Shown here: one piece after another, positions 1 to 7,310 of the stretch
Layout of the letters: every line of letters starts with the position of its first letter
Position numbering within the stretch: the first letter of the stretch is position 1
NCBI RefSeq assembly: GCF_029263155.1
Contig: NZ_JAJCYB010000106.1
Span: 1 to 45,681 of the forward strand
Length of the DNA stretch: 45,681 nucleotides
Direction of reading: 5' to 3'
From: Pseudonocardia sp.
Lineage (GTDB): Bacteria > Actinomycetota > Actinomycetes > Mycobacteriales > Pseudonocardiaceae
Notes under the pieces: model-generated
The model's input: the letters and a program-made list of their open reading frames with translations, nothing else
Database searches by the model: none
What the model was told of the DNA's origin: nothing
Made by a program: the position numbers and the translations under genes

Positions 1-1
1 G

Positions 2-586
2 GACTTCGAGTGGTTCGAGTACAAGTACCCGGGCTGGTACGACAAGTACGGCGCGTGGTGGGAGAACTACAACCGCCTCGCCGTGCCGAACGGGCACAAC
101 CCGATCGTGTTCGAGGACGTCGACTACGTCTACCCGGCCCGCTGCTGGACCTGCATGGTCCCGTGCCTGGTCCGTGAGGACATGGTCATGGCCGAGGTCG
201 ACGGCGTGCACCGCACGTACTGCCACGAGGTCTGCCGCTGGACCGACGTCGAGGCCTTCCGCCCCGAGTACCAGGGTCGCGAGACCCCGAACATGGGCCG
301 GCTGGTCGGGCGTCGTGAGTGGGAGACGATCTACCACGGCTGGAACTGGGCCGACGTGGTCTCGGACATGGGCTTCGTCCGCGACGACGGCAAGACCATG
401 ACGGCACAGCCCCACCTCGACTTGAACCCCAAGAAGATGTGGACGCTGGATCACATGCGCCGCTGTCCTCCGCTGGGCAGCCCCAACGTGATCATCAACG
501 AGATGGACGACGCCGGGCGCGCCGCCTACCTCGCTGACTACAACCGTCAGGGCCCCGCCGGACGACCGGCACCTTCGGGCGCCTGA
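2..586 (+). CDS. prmA: Soluble diiron monooxygenase hydroxylase large (alpha) subunit, C-terminal part; propane/THF monooxygenase type
   Basis: The reading frame is open from base 2 and ends at TGA 584-586, so only the last 194 codons are present and the start lies outside the window. The visible part is rich in Trp and Tyr (for example WFEYKYPGWYDKYG at the beginning, and YHGWNWADVV), as in the C-terminal region of the alpha subunit of soluble diiron monooxygenases. The diiron ExxH motifs would lie upstream. The gene order that follows (reductase, beta subunit, coupling protein, GroEL-like protein) is that of the prm, mim and thm operons of actinomycetes. The enzyme hydroxylates propane or a related small alkane or cyclic ether using O2 and electrons from the reductase. 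Propane versus tetrahydrofuran as substrate cannot be decided from this fragment. Confidence 0.85.
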   Translation, partial: DFEWFEYKYPGWYDKYGAWWENYNRLAVPNGHNPIVFEDVDYVYPARCWTCMVPCLVREDMVMAEVDGVHRTYCHEVCRWTDVEAFRPEYQGRETPNMGRLVGRREWETIYHGWNWADVVSDMGFVRDDGKTMTAQPHLDLNPKKMWTLDHMRRCPPLGSPNVIINEMDDAGRAAYLADYNRQGPAGRPAPSGA

Positions 587-601
587 GCGCGGGTCAGGTG
601 A

Positions 602-640
602 GGGGGGAGGGCCGGCGACTCCATCGTCGGCCCTCCCCCT
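602..640 (+). promoter_or_regulatory. Strong intercistronic hairpin between prmA and prmB
   Basis: Bases 603-618 pair with 624-639 to give a 16-bp stem with one G-T wobble and a 5-base loop. No T-run follows. It lies 16 bases after the prmA stop and about 60 before the prmB start. It could be a partial terminator or a 3' stabiliser that lets the hydroxylase large subunit be made in excess of the reductase. The role is inferred; the pairing is seen directly. Confidence 0.7.
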
Positions 641-697
641 GCCAGATCGGGGCTCAGCGATAGCACAGATGGTCCACCGGCGAAGGGCGCGGACGTA

Positions 698-1759
698 GTG
701 GGTAACAAGCACAGAGTCAGGTTCGAGCCGGTGGGCATCGAGATCGAGGTCGACGAGGAGCAGAACATCCTGCGTGCGGCCGCCGAGCAGGGCGTCCAGC
801 TCATGCACGGCTGCAAGGAAGGTCAGTGCGCTGCCTGCAAGTCCTTCGTCCTCGAAGGCGACATGGACAACATCGAGCTCGACAAGTACTCGACCTTCGC
901 GTTGCCCGACTCCGAACGCGAGGAGGGTCAGACCCTCCTCTGCCGGGCACACGCCTACGAGGACCTCGTGATCGAACTCCTCCAGTACGACGAGGAGATC
1001 ATCCGGTCGGGTCTGCCGATCTCGAAGGGCGTGGCCGAGGTCGTGTCCAACGAGCCGGCCACCCATGACATGCGCCATCTCGTACTCAAGCTGATCGAAC
1101 CCGAGGAGATCAAGTTCTTCCCGGGCCAGTACCTCGACATCTCGGTTCCCAACACCGATGAGCACCGCTCGTTCTCGATGGCACACGTCCCGGGTCGCGA
1201 CGCCCACTGGGAGTTCGTCATCAAGATCTATCCGGACGGCCTGTTCTCGGATTTCCTGGCCTCGAAGGTCCAGGTCGGCGACCGGCTCGATGTGGAGGGC
1301 CCATTCGGGACCTTCACGCTTCGGGAGAGTCGGACCTCGCCGATCGTCTTCGTGGGCGGCGGCGCCGGGATGGCACCGGTACTGGGACTGCTGCGCGCCA
1401 TGGCCGATCGAGGCGTGGACCGCAAGGCGGTCTTCTACTACGGGGCCCGCGCGAAGCGGGACCTGTGCTTCGAAGAAGAGCTCCGGAGCCTGGAGTCTCG
1501 AATTCCAGGCTTCCGGTACGTCCCGGCACTGTCCGAGCCTGCCGGTGACGACGAGTGGGACGGCGAGGTCGGTCTCATCACCGACGTCGTCGAGCGGTGC
1601 GAACCCGACCTCAAGGGTCGGGACGCGTACGTGTGCGGACCTCCGCCAATGGTGGATGCGGCGTTGGCGAAGCTCACGGCCCTCGGAGTGCTCGAACAGA
1701 ACATCTTCTACGACAAGTTCACCACCACCGGTGAGCCGGAAGGCGAGGACGGCCCATGA
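698..1759 (+). CDS. prmB: Monooxygenase NADH oxidoreductase (2Fe-2S ferredoxin plus FAD/NAD domains)
   Basis: This 353-residue protein carries electrons from NAD(P)H to the diiron hydroxylase. An N-terminal plant-type ferredoxin domain holds Cys39, Cys44, Cys47 and Cys82 for the 2Fe-2S cluster. An FAD-binding barrel follows with the HRSFSMAH motif, then a nucleotide-binding domain with GGGAGMAPVLGLL and, near the end, CGPPPMVDA. Length and domain order match reductases of soluble diiron monooxygenases. It starts at GTG 698 and its stop overlaps the next gene as ATGA, so it is translationally coupled to the small subunit. By eye, base composition is somewhat less GC-rich here than in the genes after 5.2 kb (not computed). 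Confidence 0.93.
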   Translation: MGNKHRVRFEPVGIEIEVDEEQNILRAAAEQGVQLMHGCKEGQCAACKSFVLEGDMDNIELDKYSTFALPDSEREEGQTLLCRAHAYEDLVIELLQYDEEIIRSGLPISKGVAEVVSNEPATHDMRHLVLKLIEPEEIKFFPGQYLDISVPNTDEHRSFSMAHVPGRDAHWEFVIKIYPDGLFSDFLASKVQVGDRLDVEGPFGTFTLRESRTSPIVFVGGGAGMAPVLGLLRAMADRGVDRKAVFYYGARAKRDLCFEEELRSLESRIPGFRYVPALSEPAGDDEWDGEVGLITDVVERCEPDLKGRDAYVCGPPPMVDAALAKLTALGVLEQNIFYDKFTTTGEPEGEDGP

Positions 1760-2946
1760 CCACAGCTGCTCAACGTCCCGAACGCAGTGTCCCGAAGCCA
1801 CAGTTCACGGATGCGGAGGCAGGCGCACAGGAGTTCCCCGACTCCAGTGCCAGCGCACGTCGGTACAACTACTACAAGCCGGCGAAGCGCAAGCAGACCC
1901 ACTACGAGGACGTCACCGTCGACGTCCAGCCCGACCCGCGGCACTACCTGTCGCAGGGCTGGATCTACGGTTTCGCCAACGGTGAGGCGGGCTACCCGCT
2001 GCACTGGACGAAGCTGAAGGCGTGGGGCGTCGACAAGCCCGAGCCCGTCACCGGGCCCGGTACCGGTTCGCTGCACGTGGAGGACTGGCCCGCGCACGGC
2101 TGGCACGAGTTCCGGGACCCCAACGAGGAATGGGAGATGACGTTCTATCGCTACAACGCGAACGTCGTCCGCCAGACCACCCAGAACGTCGAGAACGCCC
2201 GCCAGGCGAAGGCCTTCGACAACTGGACCCCGAACTGGAAGTCGTTCGTCGAGCGCAACGTCGGCGCGTGGATGCACATCGAGCACATCCTCGGTCTGTA
2301 CATCTTCGCGGCCTGCAACCGGTCCGGTCCGACGAACATGCACAACACGGCCATGGTCGTGAACAGCATGCACAAGATCCGCTTCGCGCAGGACCTCGCG
2401 CTCTACAACCTCACGCTCTCCGAGGAGATCGACGGTTTCGACGGCACCGCGCACCTCGACGCGTGGAACAACGATCCCGAGTGGCAGGGCGCCCGCAAGG
2501 TCGTCGAGGCCCTCACCGCGATCGACAACGACTGGGGCGAGTCGGTGTTCGCCACCAACGTGGTGTTCGAACCGCTGGTCGGCGAGCTGTTCCGGTCCAA
2601 CCTGGTGCAGCAGGCCGCCGCAGGCAACGGCGACTTCGTGACGCCGACCGTGATCGGCGCCGGCGAGTACGACTACGCCCAGCGTGATCTCCGCTGGACC
2701 CAGGCGTGCTTCGGCCCGCTGGTCCAGGACAAGGAGTTCGCGGCCCACAACAAGGAGCTGTTGCAGGGCTGGCTGTCCAAGTGGGTGCCGCAGTGCCTGG
2801 AAGCGGCCCGCGCGATGCAGCCGCTGTGGAGCCAGCCCGACGCCAAGCCCCCGCGGTTCGAGGACGCCCTCGACCGGGCCAAGAGCCGGTTCGCCGGCAT
2901 CGTGACCGACCTCGGACTGGAGCCCCCGAAGGAGCTGTCGCAGTGA
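1756..2946 (+). CDS. prmC: Monooxygenase hydroxylase small (beta) subunit
   Basis: This 396-residue protein is the beta subunit that packs against the alpha subunit in the hydroxylase (alpha-beta)2 or (alpha-beta-gamma)2 core; it carries no metal. Recognisable stretches are the RRYNYYKPAKRKQTHYEDVTVD segment around residues 36-57, the YNANVVRQTT segment, and the DNDWGESVFATNVVFEPLVGELFRSN region typical of the ferritin-like beta subunits of methane, toluene and propane monooxygenases. The start codon overlaps the reductase stop (ATGA) and its own stop overlaps the GTG of the coupling protein (GTGA), so reductase, beta subunit and coupling protein form one coupled translation unit. Confidence 0.92.
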   Translation: MTTAAQRPERSVPKPQFTDAEAGAQEFPDSSASARRYNYYKPAKRKQTHYEDVTVDVQPDPRHYLSQGWIYGFANGEAGYPLHWTKLKAWGVDKPEPVTGPGTGSLHVEDWPAHGWHEFRDPNEEWEMTFYRYNANVVRQTTQNVENARQAKAFDNWTPNWKSFVERNVGAWMHIEHILGLYIFAACNRSGPTNMHNTAMVVNSMHKIRFAQDLALYNLTLSEEIDGFDGTAHLDAWNNDPEWQGARKVVEALTAIDNDWGESVFATNVVFEPLVGELFRSNLVQQAAAGNGDFVTPTVIGAGEYDYAQRDLRWTQACFGPLVQDKEFAAHNKELLQGWLSKWVPQCLEAARAMQPLWSQPDAKPPRFEDALDRAKSRFAGIVTDLGLEPPKELSQ

Positions 2947-3317
2947 CCAGTTTCAAGACATCAGAGAGCCCGTACAAGGCGGACAACACCGCGTCCGGCA
3001 TGGCCGGTGTGACGCTGATGAACAACCAGGTGGGCGTCGTCGTCGCGGATGTCATGAACCGGCAGGAGAACGTGACCATCACGCACCTGCCGTCCATGAT
3101 CCGGGTGGACTGCGTCGGCCGGATGGACTTCGTCTACGACGAGATCTCTGAGGCACTCGGCGAGGAGGAGGGCTTCTACGACGCCTCCGAGTTCGAGGAG
3201 AACATGTCCACCCACTACGGCAAGATGATCCACATGGATGACCGGACCGTGATGTTCGGCAACCTGGAGGAGGCCGCCGAGTTCATCGGCGACATGCTCC
3301 CCCCGGCCGTCAAGTAG
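2943..3317 (+). CDS. prmD: Monooxygenase coupling (effector) protein, MmoB/DmpM family
   Basis: This 124-residue, cofactor-free protein regulates O2 and substrate gating in the diiron hydroxylase. The segment NNQVGVVVADVMNRQENVTITHLPSMIRVD is characteristic of the MmoB/DmpM family. I chose GTG 2943 because it overlaps the preceding TGA (GTGA) and gives the usual family length; the open frame extends further upstream but only as a shadow of the beta subunit gene. Confidence 0.92.
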   Translation: MTSFKTSESPYKADNTASGMAGVTLMNNQVGVVVADVMNRQENVTITHLPSMIRVDCVGRMDFVYDEISEALGEEEGFYDASEFEENMSTHYGKMIHMDDRTVMFGNLEEAAEFIGDMLPPAVK

Positions 3318-3346
3318 TCCGGCCGACACGTAGGTAGCACCATCCT

Positions 3347-3387
3347 CGGGTCGCCGTCCGTGCACTCCGGTGCGGGCGGCGACCCGG
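3347..3387 (+). terminator. Hairpin between coupling protein and GroEL-like gene (attenuator or partial terminator)
   Basis: Bases 3347-3360 pair with 3373-3386 (14 bp, one G-T wobble), and the loop itself can form a small GCAC/GTGC stem. A pyrimidine-rich stretch follows but no clear T-run. It sits in the 132-base gap between the coupling protein and the chaperonin. I see no CIRCE-type element in that gap. Readthrough would explain lower chaperonin expression from the operon promoter. Confidence 0.6.
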
Positions 3388-3449
3388 GCCTGCTTCACCT
3401 CTCTTCTTCCCCGCGCACATGTTGAGAATTCGTCTCCAGGAGGGGCCCC

Positions 3450-5135
3450 GTGGCCAAGGAACTCAAGTTCGGACAGGAAGCCCGCGACCTGCTCAAGGCC
3501 GGCGTCGACCAGCTGGCCGAGGCCGTGAAGTCGACGCTCGGCCCCAAGGGCCGCAACGTGATCCTGGAGAAGATCACCGGTACGCCGGAGGTCACGAACG
3601 ACGGCGTGACGATCGCGCGCGAGATCTATCTGAAGGACCCGTTCGAGAACATGGGTGCCCAGATCCTCAAGGAAGCGGCGATCAAGACCAACGACATCGT
3701 CGGTGACGGCACCACGACCGCCACGGTGATGGCGCAGGCCATCGTCCGCGAGGGCATGAAGGCGATCACCTCCGGCGGCAACCCGGTGCTCGTCAAGCGG
3801 GGCATCGACGTCGCGGTGGGCGCGATCGTCGCGCACCTGTCGACGGTGGCGCACCCCGTCGACAGCCTGGAGCACCTCTCCCGCGTCGCGGCCATCTCGG
3901 CCAACGACGACGAGTCCATCGGCAGCGTGGTGGCGCAGACGCTGCACACCGTCGGCGACGACGGCGTGATCTCCGTCGACGACGGCCCGGTCCTCGGCCT
4001 CACCGTGAACTTCGTCGAGGACTTCGAGTTCGACAACGGCTACGTCTCGCCGTACCTGGTCACCGACCCGGGCAGCATGATGGCGGTCCTCGACGACCCC
4101 TACATCCTGCTGTGCGCCGAGAAGATCACGAACGTGCAGGCGCTGATGCCGATGCTCGAGCGGATCATGCGCGACCCGAAGCCGCTGGTGATCGTCGCCG
4201 AGAAGGTGGAGGGCACCGCGCTGCAGATGCTGGTGCACAACCACGTCAACGGGCACATCAAGTGCACCGCGATCCAGGCGCCCGGCTTCGGCGAGAAGCG
4301 CGTGCACATGCTCGAGGACATGGCGGCCCTGTGTGGCGGCAAGGTGCTGTCCAAGGCGTCGTCGTTCTCGCTGGAGCAGGTCACCACCGAGCACCTCGGT
4401 CGCGCCTCGCAGGTGCGTGCCACGAACGAGCACACCGCGATCATCGGCGGGCAGGGTGCGAAGGAATCGGTGGAGATGCGGCTCTCGCAGCTGCGCGCCG
4501 AGATGAACCGCGCCAGCATCGGGACCGACGAGGACTGGCTCAACGATCGCATCGCGCGGCTGTCGGGCAAGGCCGCCATCATCTCCGTCGGGGCGCCGAC
4601 GAACGCGGAGCTCAAGGAGATCCGGCACCGGGTCGACGACTCGCTGCAGGCCACCCGCGCCGCCATGGCCGAGGGCATCGTGGCCGGCGGCGGGGCAGCG
4701 CTGCTGCACTCGGAGCCCGCGCTCGACAAGCTCGAGGTCACCGGCGACTACCGGATCGGCGTCGAGATCGTCCGTGCCGCGCTCACCGAGCCGGTGCACC
4801 TGATCGCCACCAACGCCGGGTACGACGGCCACGACGTGGTCAAGCAGGTCAGCGCGCTCGGTGTCGACGAGGGTTTCGACGCCCTCGAGGGCCGCTACGG
4901 CAACATGATCGAGATGGGCATCATCGACCCGTTGCGGGTCGTGCGCTCCGCGCTGCAGAACGGCGCGTCCGTGGCCGGCCTGATCCTCACCACCAACTCC
5001 CTGGTGGGCGAGGAGGTCACCCCCTGGAACAAGGCGCTGATGACCGAGTACGGCCCGCTCGACGACGGCATCCCGCAGCCGTCGCCCGACTCCAGCACCC
5101 CGCAGTCGCTGGGCATGGGCCCGTCGATGGGGTAG
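3450..5135 (+). CDS. groEL: GroEL-like chaperonin dedicated to the monooxygenase (MimG/PrmG type)
   Basis: This 561-residue Hsp60-family protein keeps the equatorial ATP-binding motifs: TLGPKGRNV, NDGVTIAREI, VGDGTTTATVM near residue 86 and EGIVAGGGAALL. The C-terminal Gly-Gly-Met tail of housekeeping GroEL is missing; the protein ends in a Pro/Ser-rich stretch. No groES is adjacent. A GroEL-like gene lies in the same place in propane, methyl ketone/propane (mim) and THF monooxygenase operons, and in mycobacteria it is needed to fold the hydroxylase. By that precedent this copy probably folds the large subunit encoded upstream. It starts at GTG with an AGGAGGGG ribosome-binding site. Confidence 0.9.
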   Translation: MAKELKFGQEARDLLKAGVDQLAEAVKSTLGPKGRNVILEKITGTPEVTNDGVTIAREIYLKDPFENMGAQILKEAAIKTNDIVGDGTTTATVMAQAIVREGMKAITSGGNPVLVKRGIDVAVGAIVAHLSTVAHPVDSLEHLSRVAAISANDDESIGSVVAQTLHTVGDDGVISVDDGPVLGLTVNFVEDFEFDNGYVSPYLVTDPGSMMAVLDDPYILLCAEKITNVQALMPMLERIMRDPKPLVIVAEKVEGTALQMLVHNHVNGHIKCTAIQAPGFGEKRVHMLEDMAALCGGKVLSKASSFSLEQVTTEHLGRASQVRATNEHTAIIGGQGAKESVEMRLSQLRAEMNRASIGTDEDWLNDRIARLSGKAAIISVGAPTNAELKEIRHRVDDSLQATRAAMAEGIVAGGGAALLHSEPALDKLEVTGDYRIGVEIVRAALTEPVHLIATNAGYDGHDVVKQVSALGVDEGFDALEGRYGNMIEMGIIDPLRVVRSALQNGASVAGLILTTNSLVGEEVTPWNKALMTEYGPLDDGIPQPSPDSSTPQSLGMGPSMG

Positions 5136-5192
5136 TCGCCCCACGAGGGAGGCCACCCAGCGGGGAGCCTGTCCAGAAGGGAGTGCACACCG

Positions 5193-6299
5193 GTGTACAC
5201 GGCGGACGGCGAGCACTACCTCGTGGTGGACGCCCAGGTGCACGCCTGGGACGCGAGCCCGCACAACCAGGCAGGGCCCGCGGGGGAGGACTTCGCCACC
5301 GACCTGCTGCGGCGGCACCGGGAGCTCGACGGCTCCGCGGTGCCGCTGCCGGAGGTCGAACGGGTCACCGAGGACGGGCTGGCTCGGGACGTGTTCGGCG
5401 AGGGATGCGTCGACCGCGCGGTGCTGCAGCCGGTGGTGCTCGGGGAGCTGTTCGTCCTCGGGTTCTCGCCGGTGGCGTGGCACGCCGAGCTGGCCGGGCG
5501 GATGCCCGGCAAGTTCGTGCTGTCCGGGGAGCTCGACCCCGACGCGGGCCAGCCCGGCGCACGCGGGATCGCGGCCAAGGTGCGGCGCTGGGACCTGCGT
5601 GGCCTGACGTTCTGCGAGAGCCGCCACCCCGGCGGGCGGATGCGGCTGAGCGAGAGCTGGCTGCGCCGCGTGCTGGCCCGCGGCGGCCAGGCCGGCGCCG
5701 GCGTGGTGCATCTCGGCGTGACGCCCTCGGCCCGCCCGGCGCCGTGGTTGCGCTGGCGCGCCGCCACCGGGCAGCGTTCCGTCGGCGGGGCCCCGCGGCT
5801 GCCGAGCTGGGCGGAGCCGGTGCGGTCCGGTTCCGCGCTGCCGGTGCGGACCCGGCCCGTGGAACGGGTCGCGTCGGCCGGGTTCGACGTCGCGCAGTTC
5901 CGCGAGCTGGCCACCGCCCTGCCCCGCACGTCGTTCGTGCTCGGGGCGGGGTGCCTGCCGTCGGAGCAGCTGTGCCGGCTGGCCCGGTTGCCCAACGTGC
6001 ACGTGGTGCTCACCGAGATCCTGCCGTGGACGTCGTCGCTGGAGTTCGGGCGGGCGTTCGGCGAGCTGCTGCTGGCGTACGGGCCGGAGCGGTTGCTGTT
6101 CGGCAGCGGCTACCCGCTCGTGCGCCCTGGCAAGCTGGTGCGGCAGCTCGCCGACTACCGCTTCCCCGACGAGCTTCGGGGCCGCTACCGCGACCTCGAC
6201 GTCGACGCCCGCCGCGCCGTGCTGGGTGGGAACGCGGCACGCCTGTACGGCATCGAGGGCGGCAGGCTCGCTCCTGAGGTCTCGGCGCGCCGGGGCTAG
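5193..6299 (+). CDS. Amidohydrolase-fold protein of the monooxygenase operon, metal ligands degenerate
   Basis: This 368-residue protein belongs to the amidohydrolase_2 family whose members sit in prm/mim operons. The family frame is clear: VDAQVHAWDASPHN at residues 12-25, RDVFGEGCVDRAVLQP at 65-80, and FGSGYPLVRPGK at 303-314. The usual metal ligands are largely gone: the first His of HxH is Gln15, the EHVG-type His is Ala252, and the Asp of FGSDY is Gly306. It is therefore likely a pseudo-enzyme with a structural, assembly or binding role rather than a hydrolase; that role is inference. It follows the chaperonin by 57 bases and is probably co-transcribed. The GTG at 5193 was chosen for its match to the family N-terminus. 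Confidence 0.78.
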   Translation: MYTADGEHYLVVDAQVHAWDASPHNQAGPAGEDFATDLLRRHRELDGSAVPLPEVERVTEDGLARDVFGEGCVDRAVLQPVVLGELFVLGFSPVAWHAELAGRMPGKFVLSGELDPDAGQPGARGIAAKVRRWDLRGLTFCESRHPGGRMRLSESWLRRVLARGGQAGAGVVHLGVTPSARPAPWLRWRAATGQRSVGGAPRLPSWAEPVRSGSALPVRTRPVERVASAGFDVAQFRELATALPRTSFVLGAGCLPSEQLCRLARLPNVHVVLTEILPWTSSLEFGRAFGELLLAYGPERLLFGSGYPLVRPGKLVRQLADYRFPDELRGRYRDLDVDARRAVLGGNAARLYGIEGGRLAPEVSARRG

Positions 6300-6399
6300 G
6301 CGCTGCTGATCCGGCCTGACCGCTCGCACACGGGCGCCGGGGCCCGCGCACAGGTCCGGCCCTGTGTGCCGACCCACGAGCCTGTGCGAGCCTCGCGGG

Positions 6400-6849
6400 G
6401 TGAGCGCGCTGCAGCGGCGAGCCCCCGGCGACGTGCTCGTGCACCTGCGCCGGGCCCGCGACCACGCCGACCGGCACTACGCCGAGCCGCTGGATCTCGA
6501 CGCGCTCGCGGCGGTGGCGGGGCTCAGCAAGTTCCACTTCCAGCGGCTGTTCACCGCCACCTACGGCGTGTCCCCGGCCGCGCACCTGTCCCGGCGGCGG
6601 GTGGAGCGCGCGCAGGATCTGCTGCGCGCCACCAACCTCACCGTCACCGAGGTGTGCCACACCGTCGGCTGCTCCAGCCTCGGGTCGTTCTCGCGGCGGT
6701 TCAAGGAGCTCGTGGGGGAGACGCCGAGCGAGTTCCAGCGCCGGTGGGCCGTGACCGGTGCACCCCGGATCCCCGGGTGCTTCGTGTTCATGTGGGGCCT
6801 CGCCGAGCGCGCAAGGGAGGAGAAGCCCGCGGGCCCCGCTGGCTCCTAG
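6400..6849 (+). CDS. AraC-family transcriptional regulator, DNA-binding domain only
   Basis: This protein of about 149 residues is a bare AraC/XylS double helix-turn-helix domain. LAAVAGLSKFHFQRLFTATYGVSPAAHLSRRRVERAQDLL covers the first motif and linker; VTEVCHTVGCSSLGSFSRRFKELVGETPSEFQRRW is the second, most conserved one. No ligand-binding domain is present. GTG 6400, with GCGGGG upstream, gives a normal N-terminus; an in-frame GTG at 6364 would add 12 residues. It ends 10 bases before a VOC gene, and such small AraC proteins often sit next to the glyoxalase-fold gene they control. Confidence 0.85.
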   Translation: MSALQRRAPGDVLVHLRRARDHADRHYAEPLDLDALAAVAGLSKFHFQRLFTATYGVSPAAHLSRRRVERAQDLLRATNLTVTEVCHTVGCSSLGSFSRRFKELVGETPSEFQRRWAVTGAPRIPGCFVFMWGLAERAREEKPAGPAGS

Positions 6850-6859
6850 GCTTCCTCCC

Positions 6860-7291
6860 ATGATCACAGGAGTTTCGATCGCCAGCGTCTTCGTCAAGGA
6901 CATCGACGCGTCCAAGGCCTTCTACATCGACGTGCTCGGCTTCGTGGAGAACGCCGACATCACGCTCGGGGACGGCTACCGCTGGTGCGCGGTCAACCAC
7001 CCGAACCAGCCCGAACTGATGGTCTCCCTCGCGGTTCCCGGCCCGCCGTACTCGCCGGAGATGACGGGCGCCATCAACCGGGCCCTCGACGAGGGCACGA
7101 TGCACGGGCTGGGCTTCAACGTCGACGACTGCCGCAAGACGTGCGAGGACCTGCGCGCCAAGGGCGTCGAGTTCGTCCAGGAGCCGCAGGAGCGGCCGTA
7201 CGGCGTGGAGGCCGTCGCCCGCGACAACAGCGGCAACTGGATGGTCCTGGTGGAGCCCCGGGCCTACACGGTGTCGGACTTCGACACCTGA
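6860..7291 (+). CDS. VOC (glyoxalase/dioxygenase-fold) family protein
   Basis: This 143-residue protein has the two beta-alpha-beta-beta-beta repeats of the vicinal oxygen chelate fold: SVFVKDIDASKAFYIDVLGF at residues 9-28, and later GLGFNVDDCRKTCEDLRAKGVEFVQEP with DNSGNWMVLVEP at the end. The fold supports glyoxalase, resistance or dioxygenase chemistry, and substrate cannot be told here. The ATG at 6860 lies 10 bases after the AraC regulator stop, so the two are probably one operon. Confidence 0.85.
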   Translation: MITGVSIASVFVKDIDASKAFYIDVLGFVENADITLGDGYRWCAVNHPNQPELMVSLAVPGPPYSPEMTGAINRALDEGTMHGLGFNVDDCRKTCEDLRAKGVEFVQEPQERPYGVEAVARDNSGNWMVLVEPRAYTVSDFDT

Positions 7292-7310
7292 CCGGATCCG
7301 CAGGACGGCA

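Noticed and set aside
3318..3449. A CIRCE (HrcA) operator before the chaperonin gene.
   Set aside because: No TTAGCACTC-type inverted repeat is present; the hairpin there has a different sequence.
2961..6377. A 1138-codon open frame on the minus strand opposite the coupling protein, chaperonin and amidohydrolase.
   Set aside because: It is Arg/His/Gly-rich with no motif and lies opposite three well-supported genes; long antisense frames are common at this GC content.
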